Notes: generated from the sequence alone by a model not told the origin. Shown: positions 1-9,878, counted from the first letter of the stretch. The stretch: 64,000 bases of DNA from Defluviitaleaceae bacterium (GCA_009780415.1 WRAC01000005.1:1-64000), one strand, 5' to 3'. Made by a program: numbers and translations.

Positions 1-829
1 CGTTGTCGCCGGCCTGCGCGAAGTCGAGGGACTTCTTGAACATTTCAATACCGGTAACGACTGTCTTTCTCTTTTCGGTGGAAAGGCCGACGATATCCAC
101 TTCGTCCTGAATCTTGAGTGTGCCGCGTTCCACCCTGCCGGTGGCGACGGTGCCGCGCCCGGTAATGGTGAACACGTCCTCAACAGGCATAAGGAAGGGC
201 TTTTCAGTGTCGCGCTCGGGAGCGGGTATATAATCGTCAACGGTGTCCATAAGCTCCATAATCTTGTCGCCCCATTCGCCGCTGGGATCTTCAAGCGCTT
301 CACGGGCCGAACCCCTGATAATTGGCGTATCGTCGCCGGGGAACTCGTGTTTGTTAAGCTCTTCGCGGATCTCCATCTCGACCAGCTCAAGCAGCTCTTC
401 GTCGGCGATATCGCATTTGTTAAGGAATACGACGATCTTGGGAACGCCAACCTGACGGGCCAGCAGGATATGCTCCTTGGTCTGCGCCATGGGGCCGTCC
501 GTACCGGCGACGACGAGGATTGCGCCGTCCATCTGCGCCGCGCCTGTGATCATGTTCTTGATATAGTCGGCGTGGCCGGGGCAGTCAACGTGCGCGTAGT
601 GGCGGTTGTTGGTCTCGTACTCAATATGAGTAGTGGAGATTGTGATGCCTCTGGCCTTTTCTTCTGGAGCCTTATCGATTTTATCGAACGGTATGACTTC
701 GCCTTTGCCTGAGCGGGTGGCGAGGGTCTTGGAAATAGCGGCTGTAAGGGTTGTCTTGCCGTGGTCGATATGACCGATTGTGCCGATGTTAACGTGGGGT
801 TTGTTTCTTTCAAATTTCGCCTTACCCAT
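1..829 (-). CDS. tuf: Elongation factor Tu, 3' part cut off by window edge
   Basis: EF-Tu delivers aminoacyl-tRNA to the ribosome in the cytoplasm. The first 276 residues are visible. The start ATG at 829 follows AAGGAGG. The GTP-binding motifs are intact: GHIDHGKTT at residues 19-27, DCPGHADY near 81-88 and NKCD near 136-139; the beginning of domain 2 follows ([13 protein letters not shown]). The C-terminal third lies beyond position 1. It is the last visible gene of the str cluster, 242 bases downstream of fusA, and it has its own strong promoter (894-922), so it need not depend on read-through from rpsL. Confidence 0.98.
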   Translation of the reverse strand, partial: MGKAKFERNKPHVNIGTIGHIDHGKTTLTAAISKTLATRSGKGEVIPFDKIDKAPEEKARGITISTTHIEYETNNRHYAHVDCPGHADYIKNMITGAAQMDGAILVVAGTDGPMAQTKEHILLARQVGVPKIVVFLNKCDIADEELLELVEMEIREELNKHEFPGDDTPIIRGSAREALEDPSGEWGDKIMELMDTVDDYIPAPERDTEKPFLMPVEDVFTITGRGTVATGRVERGTLKIQDEVDIVGLSTEKRKTVVTGIEMFKKSLDFAQAGDN

Positions 830-893
830 TAGAGATTTTCCTCCTTATAAATCATTTGCTGTGATTTAAACTTAATTTTTCCAATATATACTG

Positions 894-922
894 ATTATAG
901 TAAATAAATCCATAAATTGCAA
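894..922 (-). promoter_or_regulatory. Sigma-A type promoter of tuf
   Basis: On the minus strand TTGCAA (917-922) and a perfect TATAAT (894-899) are separated by 17 bases. The start would lie about 60 bases before the tuf ATG. This gives tuf independent transcription in addition to any read-through from fusA. Confidence 0.75.
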
Positions 923-967
923 TACTTTTTTGCAATTTAAGCTTGAGGGTGAACACTTCCGCTCCTG

Positions 968-1075
968 CTAGTCCATTGACCTAGTTAAATTTTAGTGTTC
1001 AGCGCTCAATTGCTTTCCATTAATAAGTAATTGATGCGCTGAACACCCTAAAATTTAACGCGGTCATTGGACTAG
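968..1075. repeat. Large near-perfect inverted repeat between fusA and tuf
   Basis: The left arm (968-1015) and right arm (1025-1075) are reverse complements over about 48 bases with four mismatches and two small gaps, around a 9-base loop. Both ends read CTAGTCC/GGACTAG. No run of T follows on the fusA strand, so it is not a classical intrinsic terminator. The fusA stop codon TAG (1072-1074) lies inside the right arm. The form (about 108 bases, terminal inverted repeats, no coding capacity) fits a miniature mobile element or a very stable RNA hairpin. I cannot see a clear target duplication, because CTAG is itself palindromic. Confidence 0.85.
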
Positions 1076-3162
1076 TACATCCCCATACTAATCCGGTTCT
1101 GCACCGCCTTTGGCGCGGGTTGGTAGTGGTGGACTTCCATGGCGTACACGCCGCGCCCCTGGGTTTTATTGCGCAGGTCTGTGGCGTAGCCGAACATCTC
1201 AGCCAACGGCACCAGGGCGTGTATGACGCGGGCGTTGCCGCGCTGCTCCATACCCTCGATGCTGCCGCGTTTTGCGTTGATATCGCCGATAACGTCGCCC
1301 ATGTAATCCTCGGGGACGGTTACGTCTACCTTCACGATAGGCTCAAGCAAAACGGGTCCGCCGCGGCGCATGGCGTCTTTGAAGGCCATGGAGCCGGCGA
1401 TCTTAAAGGCCAGTTCGCTGGAATCTATCTCATGGCAGCTGCCGTCGTAGAGGATGGCGCGGACGCCTAGAACGGGGTACCCGCCTATGACGCCGGACAG
1501 CATTGCGTCGCGTATGCCGGCCTCGATGGGGGCGATATATTCTTTGGGTATAACGCCGCCGGTGATTTTGTTGATAAACTCGAAATTCTTGTCGCTTTCC
1601 CGGTCCGTGATTTCAACGGGCTCGAACGTGATTTTACAGTGCCCGTACTGTCCGCGCCCGCCGGACTGCCGGACATAGCGGCCTTCGGCGTCAACAGGCG
1701 TGCGGAATGTTTCGCGGTACGCAACCTGGGGTTTGCCGACGTTGGCCTCGACGCGGAATTCGCGCAGCAGCCGGTCAACGATGATTTCAAGGTGCAGTTC
1801 ACCCATGCCGGAGATAATGGTTTGCCCCGTTTCCTGGTCGGTGAAGTGCTTGAATGTGGGGTCCTCGTCCGAGAGCTTGCCCAGCGCGATGCCCATCTTG
1901 TCCTGTCCGGCCTTGGTCTTTGGCTCTATGGACACGGAAATGACCGGTTCCGGGAATACCATGCTCTCCAAGATGATGCTGTCGCCATCCAGGCACAGGG
2001 TATCGCCGGTAGTCGTGTGTTTCAACCCGACCGCCGCGGCGATGTCCCCGGCAAAAACCATGTCGGCGTCTTCCCTGTGGTTTGCGTGCATCCTGAGGAT
2101 GCGCCCTAGGCGTTCCTTCTTGTCCTTTGTAGAGTTGTAGATATATGACCCCGTCGGTATCTTGCCGGAATAAACCCGGAAAAACGCAAGCTTGCCCACA
2201 TACGGGTCGTTCATGATCTTGAACGCCAGCGCGCTGAAGGGTTCGCTGTCGCTGGAATGGCGTTCCGTCTCCTCGCCCTTTTCGCCCAGCGTCCCGATAA
2301 TAGCGGGAATGTCAACGGGCGACGGCAGGTAATCGACAACGCCGTCCAAAAGCTTTTGAACGCCCTTGCATTTGTAAGCCGACCCGCAAAACACGGGTAT
2401 CATCTTTACGCCTACGCAACCCTTGCGGATGGCGGCTTTAATCTCGGAGACGGACGCTTCCTCGCCTTCGATATACTTCTCCATCAAATCGTCGTCGCAC
2501 TCGGCGGCGGCCTCGATGAGCCTGGCGCGGTGTTCCTCCGCGGCTTGAAGCATATCCGCCGGTATCTCACGCTCCACAACGTCAAGGCCGTTATCGCCTT
2601 CAAAGTAGTAAGCCTTCATCTCCAGCAAATCCACAACGCCTTCAAATACGGATTCCGCGCCGATGGGAAGCGTAACGGGCACGGGATTGGCCCCGAGCCT
2701 GTCCCTTATCATGTCGACGACGTAGAGGTAATCCGCGCCGATAATGTCCATCTTGTTGACAAAGGCAAGGCGCGGCACATCGTACTTGTCCGCCTGCCTC
2801 CAAACCGTCTCGGACTGCGGCTCGACGCCGCCTTTGGCGCAGAAAACCGCAACCGCTCCGTCCAGGACGCGGAGGCTTCGTTCGACCTCAACGGTAAAAT
2901 CCACGTGTCCGGGCGTGTCTATAATATTAATCCTATGATTGCTCCACTGGGTGGTGGTGGCGGCGGAGGTAATGGTGATGCCCCGCTCCCGTTCCTGATC
3001 CATCCAGTCCATTAATGCTGTTCCCTCATGGGTGTCGCCCATTTTATAGGTACGACCAGTGTAAAACAATATGCGTTCGGTCAGCGTTGTCTTACCCGCG
3101 TCTATGTGAGCCATAATACCTATATTACGTGTGCGTTCCAGCGGGAATACTCTGTCTGACAC
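1072..3162 (-). CDS. fusA: Elongation factor G
   Basis: This GTPase drives ribosomal translocation and takes part in ribosome recycling. At 696 residues it has the normal bacterial length. The start is GTG at 3162 with AAGGA upstream. The G1 motif AHIDAGKTT is near residue 18, DTPGHVDF near 82 and NKMD near 136, and the domain IV/V region ends with the usual [16 protein letters not shown]. The last residues (NRISMGMY) and the stop codon lie at the edge of the inverted repeat at 968-1075, so the extreme C-terminus may have been set by that element. It follows rpsG in the str operon, with a short hairpin repeat (3185-3208) in between. Confidence 0.98.
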   Translation of the reverse strand: MSDRVFPLERTRNIGIMAHIDAGKTTLTERILFYTGRTYKMGDTHEGTALMDWMDQERERGITITSAATTTQWSNHRINIIDTPGHVDFTVEVERSLRVLDGAVAVFCAKGGVEPQSETVWRQADKYDVPRLAFVNKMDIIGADYLYVVDMIRDRLGANPVPVTLPIGAESVFEGVVDLLEMKAYYFEGDNGLDVVEREIPADMLQAAEEHRARLIEAAAECDDDLMEKYIEGEEASVSEIKAAIRKGCVGVKMIPVFCGSAYKCKGVQKLLDGVVDYLPSPVDIPAIIGTLGEKGEETERHSSDSEPFSALAFKIMNDPYVGKLAFFRVYSGKIPTGSYIYNSTKDKKERLGRILRMHANHREDADMVFAGDIAAAVGLKHTTTGDTLCLDGDSIILESMVFPEPVISVSIEPKTKAGQDKMGIALGKLSDEDPTFKHFTDQETGQTIISGMGELHLEIIVDRLLREFRVEANVGKPQVAYRETFRTPVDAEGRYVRQSGGRGQYGHCKITFEPVEITDRESDKNFEFINKITGGVIPKEYIAPIEAGIRDAMLSGVIGGYPVLGVRAILYDGSCHEIDSSELAFKIAGSMAFKDAMRRGGPVLLEPIVKVDVTVPEDYMGDVIGDINAKRGSIEGMEQRGNARVIHALVPLAEMFGYATDLRNKTQGRGVYAMEVHHYQPAPKAVQNRISMGMY

Positions 3163-3184
3163 AGTCTATCCGTCCTTTCGGAAC

Positions 3185-3208
3185 GGGTGAACACAGTTCA
3201 CCCCTACA
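3185..3208 (-). repeat. REP-like hairpin element, copy a
   Basis: GGGTGAAC (3185-3192) and GTTCACCC (3196-3203) form a perfect 8-base stem with a 3-base loop, followed by CTACA. Read on the minus strand it begins TGTAGGGGTGAAC, the same layout as the copies at 19070, 52761 and 53565. It lies between rpsG and fusA, 8 bases past the rpsG stop codon. Confidence 0.7.
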
Positions 3209-3215
3209 ACGTTTG

Positions 3216-3686
3216 TTACCACTTATAATGGGCGAAAGCTCTGTTTGCCTCAGCCATCTTATGAACGTCCTCTTTTTTCTTGACAGCGCCGCCAACGTTG
3301 TTCAGCGCGTCAAGCAGTTCTTTCGCGAGGCGTTCCTCCATCGTTCTCTCTCCGCGGCGCCTGGCGTATTGAACCAGCCAGCGGAGCGCTAACGCCTGAC
3401 GGCGTTCCGGTCTTATTTCCATCGGCACCTGATATGTGGAGCCGCCGACCCTGCGCGCTTTTACTTCCAGCACGGGTGTGATGTTCGCCAGCGCTTCCTC
3501 AAACGCCTCCATGGCAGGCGCGCCTTTATCCTTTGAGACCCTTTCAAGAGCGCCGTATACAATGCTCTCCGCTATACTTTTCTTGCCGTCCAGCATAACG
3601 CAGTTGATGAGCTTTGTAACGACCTTGCTTGTATAAACCGGGTCGGCTAAAACGTCCCGCTTTGATACATGTCCTTTGCGTGGCAC
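3216..3686 (-). CDS. rpsG: 30S ribosomal protein S7
   Basis: S7 is a primary 16S rRNA-binding protein that organises the head of the 30S subunit. At 156 residues it has the standard length, beginning [13 protein letters not shown] and ending [10 protein letters not shown], as expected for the family. The start ATG at 3686 has an AGGAGG-like site (GGAGGGAAGC). It lies second in the str operon, after rpsL and before fusA. Confidence 0.98.
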   Translation of the reverse strand: MPRKGHVSKRDVLADPVYTSKVVTKLINCVMLDGKKSIAESIVYGALERVSKDKGAPAMEAFEEALANITPVLEVKARRVGGSTYQVPMEIRPERRQALALRWLVQYARRRGERTMEERLAKELLDALNNVGGAVKKKEDVHKMAEANRAFAHYKW

Positions 3687-3838
3687 GATGCTTCCCTCCT
3701 AAAGCGGCTAAACAGCCGCAGGTACTCTGATCTCCAGTTTATAATCTCTCGATCAGTACGGCCTCTACGTCTATATTGACAATGGCGAATCAACAATTCG
3801 TTCGAGGCGCGGTAAATTCAATGAATAGTGAATGGTTG

Positions 3839-4252
3839 TTACTTTTTAGCGCGTTTGGCGCCGTATTTGGAACGGGCTTGGTTACGTTTCGCTACGCCGG
3901 CTGTATCTAAAGTGCCGCGCAGGATGTGGTAACGCACGCCGGGAAGGTCTCTGACCCTGCCGCCGCGGATGAGCACGACGCTGTGTTCCTGCAGGTTATG
4001 CCCCTCGCCGGGGATATAGGCCCATACCTCGATGCCGTTTGAAAGCCTGACGCGCGCCATCTTGCGAAGGGCCGAATTGGGCTTCTTGGGCTTGTCGGTT
4101 TTAACGTTTGTGCAGACGCCGCGTTTTTGCGGGTTGGGGCGGTCCGTACGCTTTTTGTTAAAAGAATTGTAGGACTTGCCCAGCGCGGGGGACTTGGATT
4201 TCCATGTCTTGGCTCCGCGCCCTTGCTTTACGAGCTGGTTGAATGTTGGCAA
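3839..4252 (-). CDS. rpsL: 30S ribosomal protein S12, TTG start
   Basis: S12 lies at the decoding centre and is a target of streptomycin resistance mutations. The start is the TTG at 4252, giving [12 protein letters not shown] as the N-terminus; AAGGAGG lies 7 bases before it. The open frame continues 38 codons further upstream, but those residues have no similarity to S12 and overlap the promoter and leader. The resulting length of 137 residues suits the Bacillota form. The conserved [14 protein letters not shown] and the [10 protein letters not shown] loop are present. It is the first gene of the str operon, 152 bases before rpsG. Confidence 0.97.
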   Translation of the reverse strand: MPTFNQLVKQGRGAKTWKSKSPALGKSYNSFNKKRTDRPNPQKRGVCTNVKTDKPKKPNSALRKMARVRLSNGIEVWAYIPGEGHNLQEHSVVLIRGGRVRDLPGVRYHILRGTLDTAGVAKRNQARSKYGAKRAKK

Positions 4253-4356
4253 TATTGCACCTCCTTTTAAGCTGATACGCCATTGTGAGCTCGGCTGTTT
4301 ATAGCCTGCGCGCCGATTCCATACAAAATACTGCGTATAAAGTAACGCGCTGAAAA

Positions 4357-4385
4357 ATTCTATCACCGAAACGTTTATTTGTCAA
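4357..4385 (-). promoter_or_regulatory. Promoter of the rpsL-rpsG-fusA operon
   Basis: On the minus strand a perfect TTGACA (4380-4385) and TAGAAT (4357-4362) are spaced by 17 bases. The start would be about 100 bases before the rpsL TTG codon, leaving a leader long enough for regulation; I see no recognisable ribosomal-protein leader fold. Confidence 0.85.
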
Positions 4386-4479
4386 GAAAATTTTATATTT
4401 GTCTTGTCTTTGATATATTTATGCGCAGAGCCAGCCCGCGCAGGCTGGTTTTATGTCATAATAATGTAATATTCCGCAC

Positions 4480-4508
4480 TTGAAAACGGGTTCCGCATAT
4501 GCTATAAT
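4480..4508 (+). promoter_or_regulatory. Promoter of the ileS-pyr transcript
   Basis: TTGAAA (4480-4485), a 17-base spacer and TATAAT (4503-4508) lie just before the T-box leader. The 544 bases between rpsL and ileS hold only the divergent promoters and the leader; I see no gene there. Confidence 0.85.
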
Positions 4509-4529
4509 CATCAAAGCATAAACGCATAT

Positions 4530-4785
4530 TACGGAGAGTAACCGCGCGGCGGAGCCGCAGAGAGCCGGTGATGGTGCAAATCCGGCGCGAACCCCGGGGT
4601 GAAGATCACCGTATTGCGCCGTTCGCGGTGCGGCGGCTTGGCCGATAATTTATTAATGGTAGGCTTGGACGAAAATCCCGCGTTAAGGGATATTGAGTGG
4701 GCATTTTATTTATGCCAATTTCAGGTGGTACCGCGGAAAATAACCCTTTCGCCCTGACGGGTGACGGGGTTTTCTTATTTATGAG
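4530..4785 (+). promoter_or_regulatory. T-box leader specific for isoleucine tRNA
   Basis: The leader binds uncharged tRNA and turns off a terminator. The hallmark AGGTGGTACCGCGG is at 4723-4736. Within it TGGT can pair with an NCCA end carrying discriminator A, as in tRNA-Ile. A stem I apical signature (GGTGATGGTGCAAATCC) is near 4567-4583 and the probable specifier ATC, followed by A, is at 4605-4607. A GC-rich terminator stem with TTTTCTT occupies about 4743-4776. The target is ileS directly downstream, and possibly the co-transcribed pyr genes. Confidence 0.93.
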
Positions 4786-4796
4786 GAGGCATTGCA

Positions 4797-7700
4797 ATGT
4801 TTGACAAGGTAACGAGCAGCATGGATTTTACGGCGCGCGAGCAGGAGATATTGAAATTTTGGGAAGATAACAAGATATTTGAAAAGAGTATCGGGTTAAG
4901 GGAAGGCGCGCCGGTTTTTACGTTTTATGACGGCCCGCCCACGGCCAACGGCAAGCCGCATATCGGGCATGTTATAACGCGGGCGTATAAGGACGCTATC
5001 CCGCGTTACAAGACCATGAAGGGATATAAGGTTTTGCGCAAGGCGGGCTGGGATACGCACGGGCTGCCCGTTGAGCTTGAGGTTGAGAAGGAACTGGGGT
5101 TAACGTGCAAGCAGGATATTGAGAAATACGGCGTGGAATCGTTTATAAAACGTTGTAAGGAGAGCGTTTGGAGGTACAAATCGGAATGGGAGGACATGAG
5201 CCGCCGCGTCGGTTTTTGGGCGGACATGGAGAACCCTTATATAACCTATGATAACAACTATATAGAGTCCGTATGGTGGGCCGTAAAGCAGATATGGGAC
5301 ATGGGCTTTATCTACAGGGGGCATAAAATTGTGCCGTATTGCCCGCGCTGCGGGACATCCTTGTCCAGCCACGAGGTGGCGCAGGGTTATAAGGATGTGA
5401 AAGAGGATTCGGCTTTTGTGCTGTTTAAGGTAAAAGACGCGGAAAACGAATATTTCATGGCGTGGACGACCACGCCCTGGACACTGCCGTCGAACGTGGC
5501 TCTGGCGGTTAACCCCGATGAATATTATGTCAGAGCGAAGGATGATTCAGGCCGGATAATGATACTTGCCGAAGCATTGGTCACAAAGGTGCTGGGTGAG
5601 GAAGCCGAGGTTTTGTCGCGCTTTTTAGGCAAAGAGATTGACCGCAAGCGTTATGAGCCGCTGTTTGACTTTGCCGGTGACGCAGACGCTTTCTACGTTG
5701 TCTGCGCGGATTATGTAACGCTTACGGACGGCACGGGTATCGTCCACACCGCGCCGGCGTTCGGCGAGGACGACTACCGCTCCGGCATGGCCTATGGTTT
5801 GCCTTTTGTGAACCTTGTCGATGAAAGGGGCTGCTTTACCGAAAACGTTAAGCCCTGGGCAGGGATGTTTGTAAAGGATGCCGACCCGCTGATAATAAGA
5901 AGTCTGAAAGAGTCGGGGCTTTTGTTCAAAAAGATGCCCTATGAGCACAGCTATCCTTTTTGCTGGCGCTGTGATACGCCGTTGATATATTACGCAAGGG
6001 AGTCATGGTTTATCAAGGTTACGGCGGTGCGTGACCGGCTTATAGAAAATAACAACTCGATAAACTGGCTGCCGGATAATTTCCGTACGGGCCGTATGGG
6101 CGACTGGTTAAAAAATGTTATAGACTGGGACATGAGCCGCGACCGCTATTGGGGTACGCCGGTGCCGATATGGCTTTGTGACTGCGGGCATCAAAAGGCT
6201 GTCGGAAGCGTTGCGGAATTGAAAGAATCCGCCGCAGCCGTTAATAGGGATATGATAGACGGGCTGGAGCTGCATAAGCCCTATATAGATGGAATCGCGT
6301 TGGACTGCCCTTTGTGCGGCGCTGTGATGAAGCGCACGCCGGAGGTAATGGACTGCTGGTTTGACGCCGGCTCAATGCCCTTCGCGCAGTGGCACTATCC
6401 TTTTGAAAACGCCGATACCTTTGACGAAAACTTCCCGGCTGACTTTATCTCTGAGGCGCAAGACCAGTCCCGAGGCTGGTTTTATACGCTGTTGGCGATA
6501 TCGACGCTTTTGTTTAAGAAATCCTCGTTTAAAAATTGCATTGTGTTAGGCCATATACAGGATAAAAACGGCCAAAAAATGTCAAAGTCCAAGGGCAATA
6601 TGGTGCAGCCCTGGGATTTTCTTAATAAACAGGGCGCGGACGCGGTGCGCTGGTACTTCTACACCTTCGGCGCGCCTTGGCTGTCCAACCGTTTTAACGA
6701 GGAAATGCTGAACGAAGGCCAGCGGAAGATGATGGGCACGCTGTGGAACGCCTACGCGTTTTTTGTGCTGTATGCCAACATCGACGGGTTTAATCCGGCG
6801 GAATATAAGCTTCCGGCAGCATCGGAGCTTGCGCCGATGGACCGTTGGGTGCTGTCAAAGCTGAACACCCTTGTCAAACATGTTGATAAAAATATAGGGG
6901 AATACCGACTGACCGAAGCCGCCCGTGAAATGGCACAGTTTACGGACGAGCTTTCAAACTGGTACATCCGCCGTTCCCGGGAGCGTTTTTGGGCGGCGGG
7001 TATGGAGACGGACAAGGTAAACGCGTATATGACGCTGTATACGGTTTTGGTTACGCTTGCGGAGCTTTGCGCGCCGTTTACGCCTTTCATAGCCGAGGGG
7101 CTTTACCAGAACCTGGTACGCTCCGTTGATAAATCGGCTGTTGAAAGCGTGCATTTGCGCCCGTTCCCCGTTTGCTGCAATGATTATGTGGATGTCAGGC
7201 TTGAAACCGACATGGACGGCGTACTGACAATAGTGGAACGCGGACGCGCCGCGCGCAACTCCGCTTCCGTCAAAAACCGCCAGCCCCTGCCCGCGATGTA
7301 TGTAAAAGCCGGCTTTGATCTGCCTGTGAGTTACCATGATATAATACTGGAAGAATTAAACGTCAAAGAATTGTTGTTTACCGACGATATGGAGCGTTTC
7401 GCCGCGTATTCATATAAGCCGCAGCTGCGTACGCTGGGCAAAAAATACGGCAAGCTTCTGCCGCAGATAGGCGAGGCGCTGGCGGCGCAGAGCGGCGGCG
7501 GGTTTTTGGCGCGGCTTAGGGAAGGCGGGGTAACGCTTAATATATCGGATAATGAGGTGCATTTGACCGAGGAGGATGTGCTTGTAGCCGAAGCGCGGGG
7601 TGAGGATTTCGCCGCTGATACGGGCAAAGGGGTCACGGTGGCGCTGGACATGCGCCTGACGCCGGAGCTTATCGAGGAGGGTTTCGTGCGTGAAGTTGTC

Positions 7701-7934
7701 TCAAAGCTTCAAAACATGCGCAAGGAAGCCGGGTTTAACGTTGTTGATAAAATACGCGTGGGGTTCAAAGCAAGCGGTGTTTTGTCCGGCGTTATCTCAC
7801 GCAACGCGGATTTTATAATGTCGGAGGTACTTGCCGTCACCGTATCGGAGGGGGCGGACACTGACGGCTTCGCCAAATCCTGGGACATAAACGGCGAGGA
7901 AGCGGAGTTCAGCGTGAGGGTTTGCAATGAGTAG
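4797..7934 (+). CDS. ileS: Isoleucyl-tRNA synthetase, long (type 2) form
   Basis: It attaches isoleucine to its tRNA and edits valine. The ATG at 4797 follows GAGGAGG. At 1045 residues it belongs by length and sequence to the long, eukaryote-like IleS2 class rather than the roughly 930-residue IleS1. The class I motifs are HIGH (in ANGKPHIGHV, near residue 56) and KMSKS (near 593). A WTTTPWTLPSN stretch marks the CP1 editing domain and two Cys-pair motifs are visible (CPRCG, CPLCG). IleS2 enzymes are known as a family for low sensitivity to mupirocin; that is inference here. The gene is T-box controlled and overlaps pyrC by 8 bases. Confidence 0.97.
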   Translation: MFDKVTSSMDFTAREQEILKFWEDNKIFEKSIGLREGAPVFTFYDGPPTANGKPHIGHVITRAYKDAIPRYKTMKGYKVLRKAGWDTHGLPVELEVEKELGLTCKQDIEKYGVESFIKRCKESVWRYKSEWEDMSRRVGFWADMENPYITYDNNYIESVWWAVKQIWDMGFIYRGHKIVPYCPRCGTSLSSHEVAQGYKDVKEDSAFVLFKVKDAENEYFMAWTTTPWTLPSNVALAVNPDEYYVRAKDDSGRIMILAEALVTKVLGEEAEVLSRFLGKEIDRKRYEPLFDFAGDADAFYVVCADYVTLTDGTGIVHTAPAFGEDDYRSGMAYGLPFVNLVDERGCFTENVKPWAGMFVKDADPLIIRSLKESGLLFKKMPYEHSYPFCWRCDTPLIYYARESWFIKVTAVRDRLIENNNSINWLPDNFRTGRMGDWLKNVIDWDMSRDRYWGTPVPIWLCDCGHQKAVGSVAELKESAAAVNRDMIDGLELHKPYIDGIALDCPLCGAVMKRTPEVMDCWFDAGSMPFAQWHYPFENADTFDENFPADFISEAQDQSRGWFYTLLAISTLLFKKSSFKNCIVLGHIQDKNGQKMSKSKGNMVQPWDFLNKQGADAVRWYFYTFGAPWLSNRFNEEMLNEGQRKMMGTLWNAYAFFVLYANIDGFNPAEYKLPAASELAPMDRWVLSKLNTLVKHVDKNIGEYRLTEAAREMAQFTDELSNWYIRRSRERFWAAGMETDKVNAYMTLYTVLVTLAELCAPFTPFIAEGLYQNLVRSVDKSAVESVHLRPFPVCCNDYVDVRLETDMDGVLTIVERGRAARNSASVKNRQPLPAMYVKAGFDLPVSYHDIILEELNVKELLFTDDMERFAAYSYKPQLRTLGKKYGKLLPQIGEALAAQSGGGFLARLREGGVTLNISDNEVHLTEEDVLVAEARGEDFAADTGKGVTVALDMRLTPELIEEGFVREVVSKLQNMRKEAGFNVVDKIRVGFKASGVLSGVISRNADFIMSEVLAVTVSEGADTDGFAKSWDINGEEAEFSVRVCNE

Positions 7935-9168
7935 TTTGTTGATTAAAAACGGGCATATTATTGACCCCGCTAACGGCATATCCGAGGTTGGCGACGTGCT
8001 TGTTAGGGACGGTAAAATATCGGAAATTAAAGGAAACATTGACACAAACGCGGAGATTGCCGTGGACGCCGCGGGCAAGCTTGTCGCGCCGGGGTTTATC
8101 GACCTGCACGTCCATTTCCGCGAGCCGGGCTTTGAGCATAAGGAAACCATTGCCACGGGCGCGGCTTCGGCGGCGCGCGGCGGTTTTACCACCGTCTGCT
8201 GTATGGCCAACACCAATCCGGTTGTTGATAATGCGGTACTTGTAAAGTTTATCCGCCAAAAGGCCGCCGGTATACCAGTAAACCTGCTTCAATTCGGGGC
8301 CGCCACGCGCGGTATGCTGGGCGCGGAGCTTGCCGAGCTTGAGGGCATGGCTAAAGCCGGTATAGCCGGGATAAGCGAGGATGGTAAAACCGTAGCCAAC
8401 GCGGGGCTGTACCTGAAAATTTTGATAAAGGCCAAAGAACTTGGCTTGACGGTGTACTCCCATTGCGAGGAGCTTACCCTCATAAACGGCGGCGTTCCGG
8501 CGATTGCAGAGGATATCATCATTGCGAGGGATATCATGCTGGCGGAGGAAGCCGGCGCTAACCTCCATATCTGCCATCTTTCCACGGAGGGGGGCGTCAG
8601 GCTTGTAAGGGAAGCTAAAGCCAGGGGAGTAAAAGTGACATGCGAGGTTGCGCCGCATCATTTGTTTTTAACGCGGGCCGACATCCCCGGCGAAGACACC
8701 AACTATAAAATGAGCCCGCCGCTGCGCCGAAAAGAGGACGCCGCCGTCCTTCGCAAGGCCTTGCGTGAAGGTGTGATCGACTGTATCGCGACGGATCACG
8801 CGCCGCATAGCGCGGAGGATAAATCTTGCGGCTGGTTTAATGCCGCTAATGGTGTAACCGGCTTGGAAACAGCGTATCCGGTGTGTTTTACTAAGTTGGT
8901 GAAAACCGGATTTATGTCCGATGTAGAACTAATAGAACGGCTGTCAACTAATCCGGCGCGGATTTTGGGTATCAATAAAGGTTCGCTCACAATTGGTTCA
9001 GATGCTGATATAGTTATTATAGATCAAGAGAAAAAACACATAATAAATGCTGCGGATTTCGCGTCCATGGGTAAAAATACACCCTGGAGCGGCCGCGAAG
9101 TCTGCGGGGATGTTGATATGACGATTCTAGGCGGGAAGGTTGTTTACAAATGTTGGGCACGGCGGTAA
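7927..9168 (+). CDS. pyrC: Dihydroorotase
   Basis: It cyclises carbamoyl-aspartate to dihydroorotate, the third step of pyrimidine synthesis. It has 413 residues, the class I/type length. The metal-binding HVHFREPG is near residue 60 and a second zinc-site motif ATDHAPHS is near 290; the CEVAPHH segment is also present. It overlaps the end of ileS by 8 bases and the following DUF554 gene by 19, so translation is probably coupled. pyrB, pyrE, carAB and pyrR are not in the window. Confidence 0.96.
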   Translation: MSSLLIKNGHIIDPANGISEVGDVLVRDGKISEIKGNIDTNAEIAVDAAGKLVAPGFIDLHVHFREPGFEHKETIATGAASAARGGFTTVCCMANTNPVVDNAVLVKFIRQKAAGIPVNLLQFGAATRGMLGAELAELEGMAKAGIAGISEDGKTVANAGLYLKILIKAKELGLTVYSHCEELTLINGGVPAIAEDIIIARDIMLAEEAGANLHICHLSTEGGVRLVREAKARGVKVTCEVAPHHLFLTRADIPGEDTNYKMSPPLRRKEDAAVLRKALREGVIDCIATDHAPHSAEDKSCGWFNAANGVTGLETAYPVCFTKLVKTGFMSDVELIERLSTNPARILGINKGSLTIGSDADIVIIDQEKKHIINAADFASMGKNTPWSGREVCGDVDMTILGGKVVYKCWARR

Positions 9169-9854
9169 ACGCGGCGGCGATTGTTGCCGGAGGGCTTGTG
9201 GGATTATTGATTAAAGGCCGCCTGAAAGAGAATTTGCGCGCCACGATTATGCAAGGCATCGCGTTGGCTGTCGCCCTTATAGGTTTTTCCGGCGCGGCGG
9301 ATACGCTGATAAACGGCGGCGCGTCAACGCTGGTGTTTATCATGAGCCTTGCCGTTGGCGGGCTTGCCGGCGCTGCGCTGGACATCGACCATAAATTCAC
9401 CGTGTTCGCCGCCTTTATAGAACGCAAGATTTCACGCGGTAAGGAAGGCTTGTCCAAAGGTTTTGTCACGGGCAGCATCCTTTATTGCGTGGGAACGATG
9501 GCGGTAGTCGGTTCAATCGAGAGCGGCGTTTTGGCGAAGCACGACATCTTATTTGCGAAATCAGCCTTGGACGGCATTTCCGCCATAGTTTTGGGAGCGG
9601 CTCTCGGCCCCGGCATTATCCTCTCAGCCGCGTCGGTTTTTTTATACCAAGGCGCGATAACCCTTGCGGCGGGCCTGGTTTCGCCTTACATAACGCAGGA
9701 CATGCTGGCGCAGATATCTGTTACAGGCGGGGTGCTGGTGCTCGCCATAGGATTAAACTTGTTGAATGTAACAAAAATAAAACTGGCAAATTTCCTGCCG
9801 GCGATTTTTGTGCCTGTTGTATATTATGCTATATATGGTCTATTCGTTGTATAA
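9150..9854 (+). CDS. DUF554 family membrane protein
   Basis: It is a 234-residue, very hydrophobic protein with about six to seven predicted membrane segments, rich in Gly and Ala, starting MLGTAVNAAAIVAGGLVGLLIKGRL. This matches the DUF554 family (YdfK/YqgA-like), a set of inner-membrane proteins of unknown function. The start ATG lies inside the 3' end of pyrC, with GGGAAGG before it. Its position between pyrC and pyrF suggests co-expression with pyrimidine synthesis, but nothing in the sequence shows a transport substrate. Confidence 0.88.
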   Translation: MLGTAVNAAAIVAGGLVGLLIKGRLKENLRATIMQGIALAVALIGFSGAADTLINGGASTLVFIMSLAVGGLAGAALDIDHKFTVFAAFIERKISRGKEGLSKGFVTGSILYCVGTMAVVGSIESGVLAKHDILFAKSALDGISAIVLGAALGPGIILSAASVFLYQGAITLAAGLVSPYITQDMLAQISVTGGVLVLAIGLNLLNVTKIKLANFLPAIFVPVVYYAIYGLFVV

Positions 9855-9878
9855 CAATATAATAAAGGGGCGGTTTGA

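Noticed and set aside
2895..2912. CACGTG inside fusA as a further parS site
   Set aside because: The flanks are not palindromic; it is codon-determined sequence.
1120..3015. Several long open frames on the plus strand opposite fusA
   Set aside because: They are antisense shadows of a conserved, GC-biased gene; no ribosome sites and no recognisable domains.
3839..4366. Longer S12 frame starting at 4366
   Set aside because: The additional 38 residues overlap the promoter and have no S12 similarity; TTG at 4252 has an ideal ribosome site.
4606..4797. Open frame of 63 residues on the minus strand in the ileS leader
   Set aside because: It is fully within the T-box structure and has no ribosome binding site or homology.
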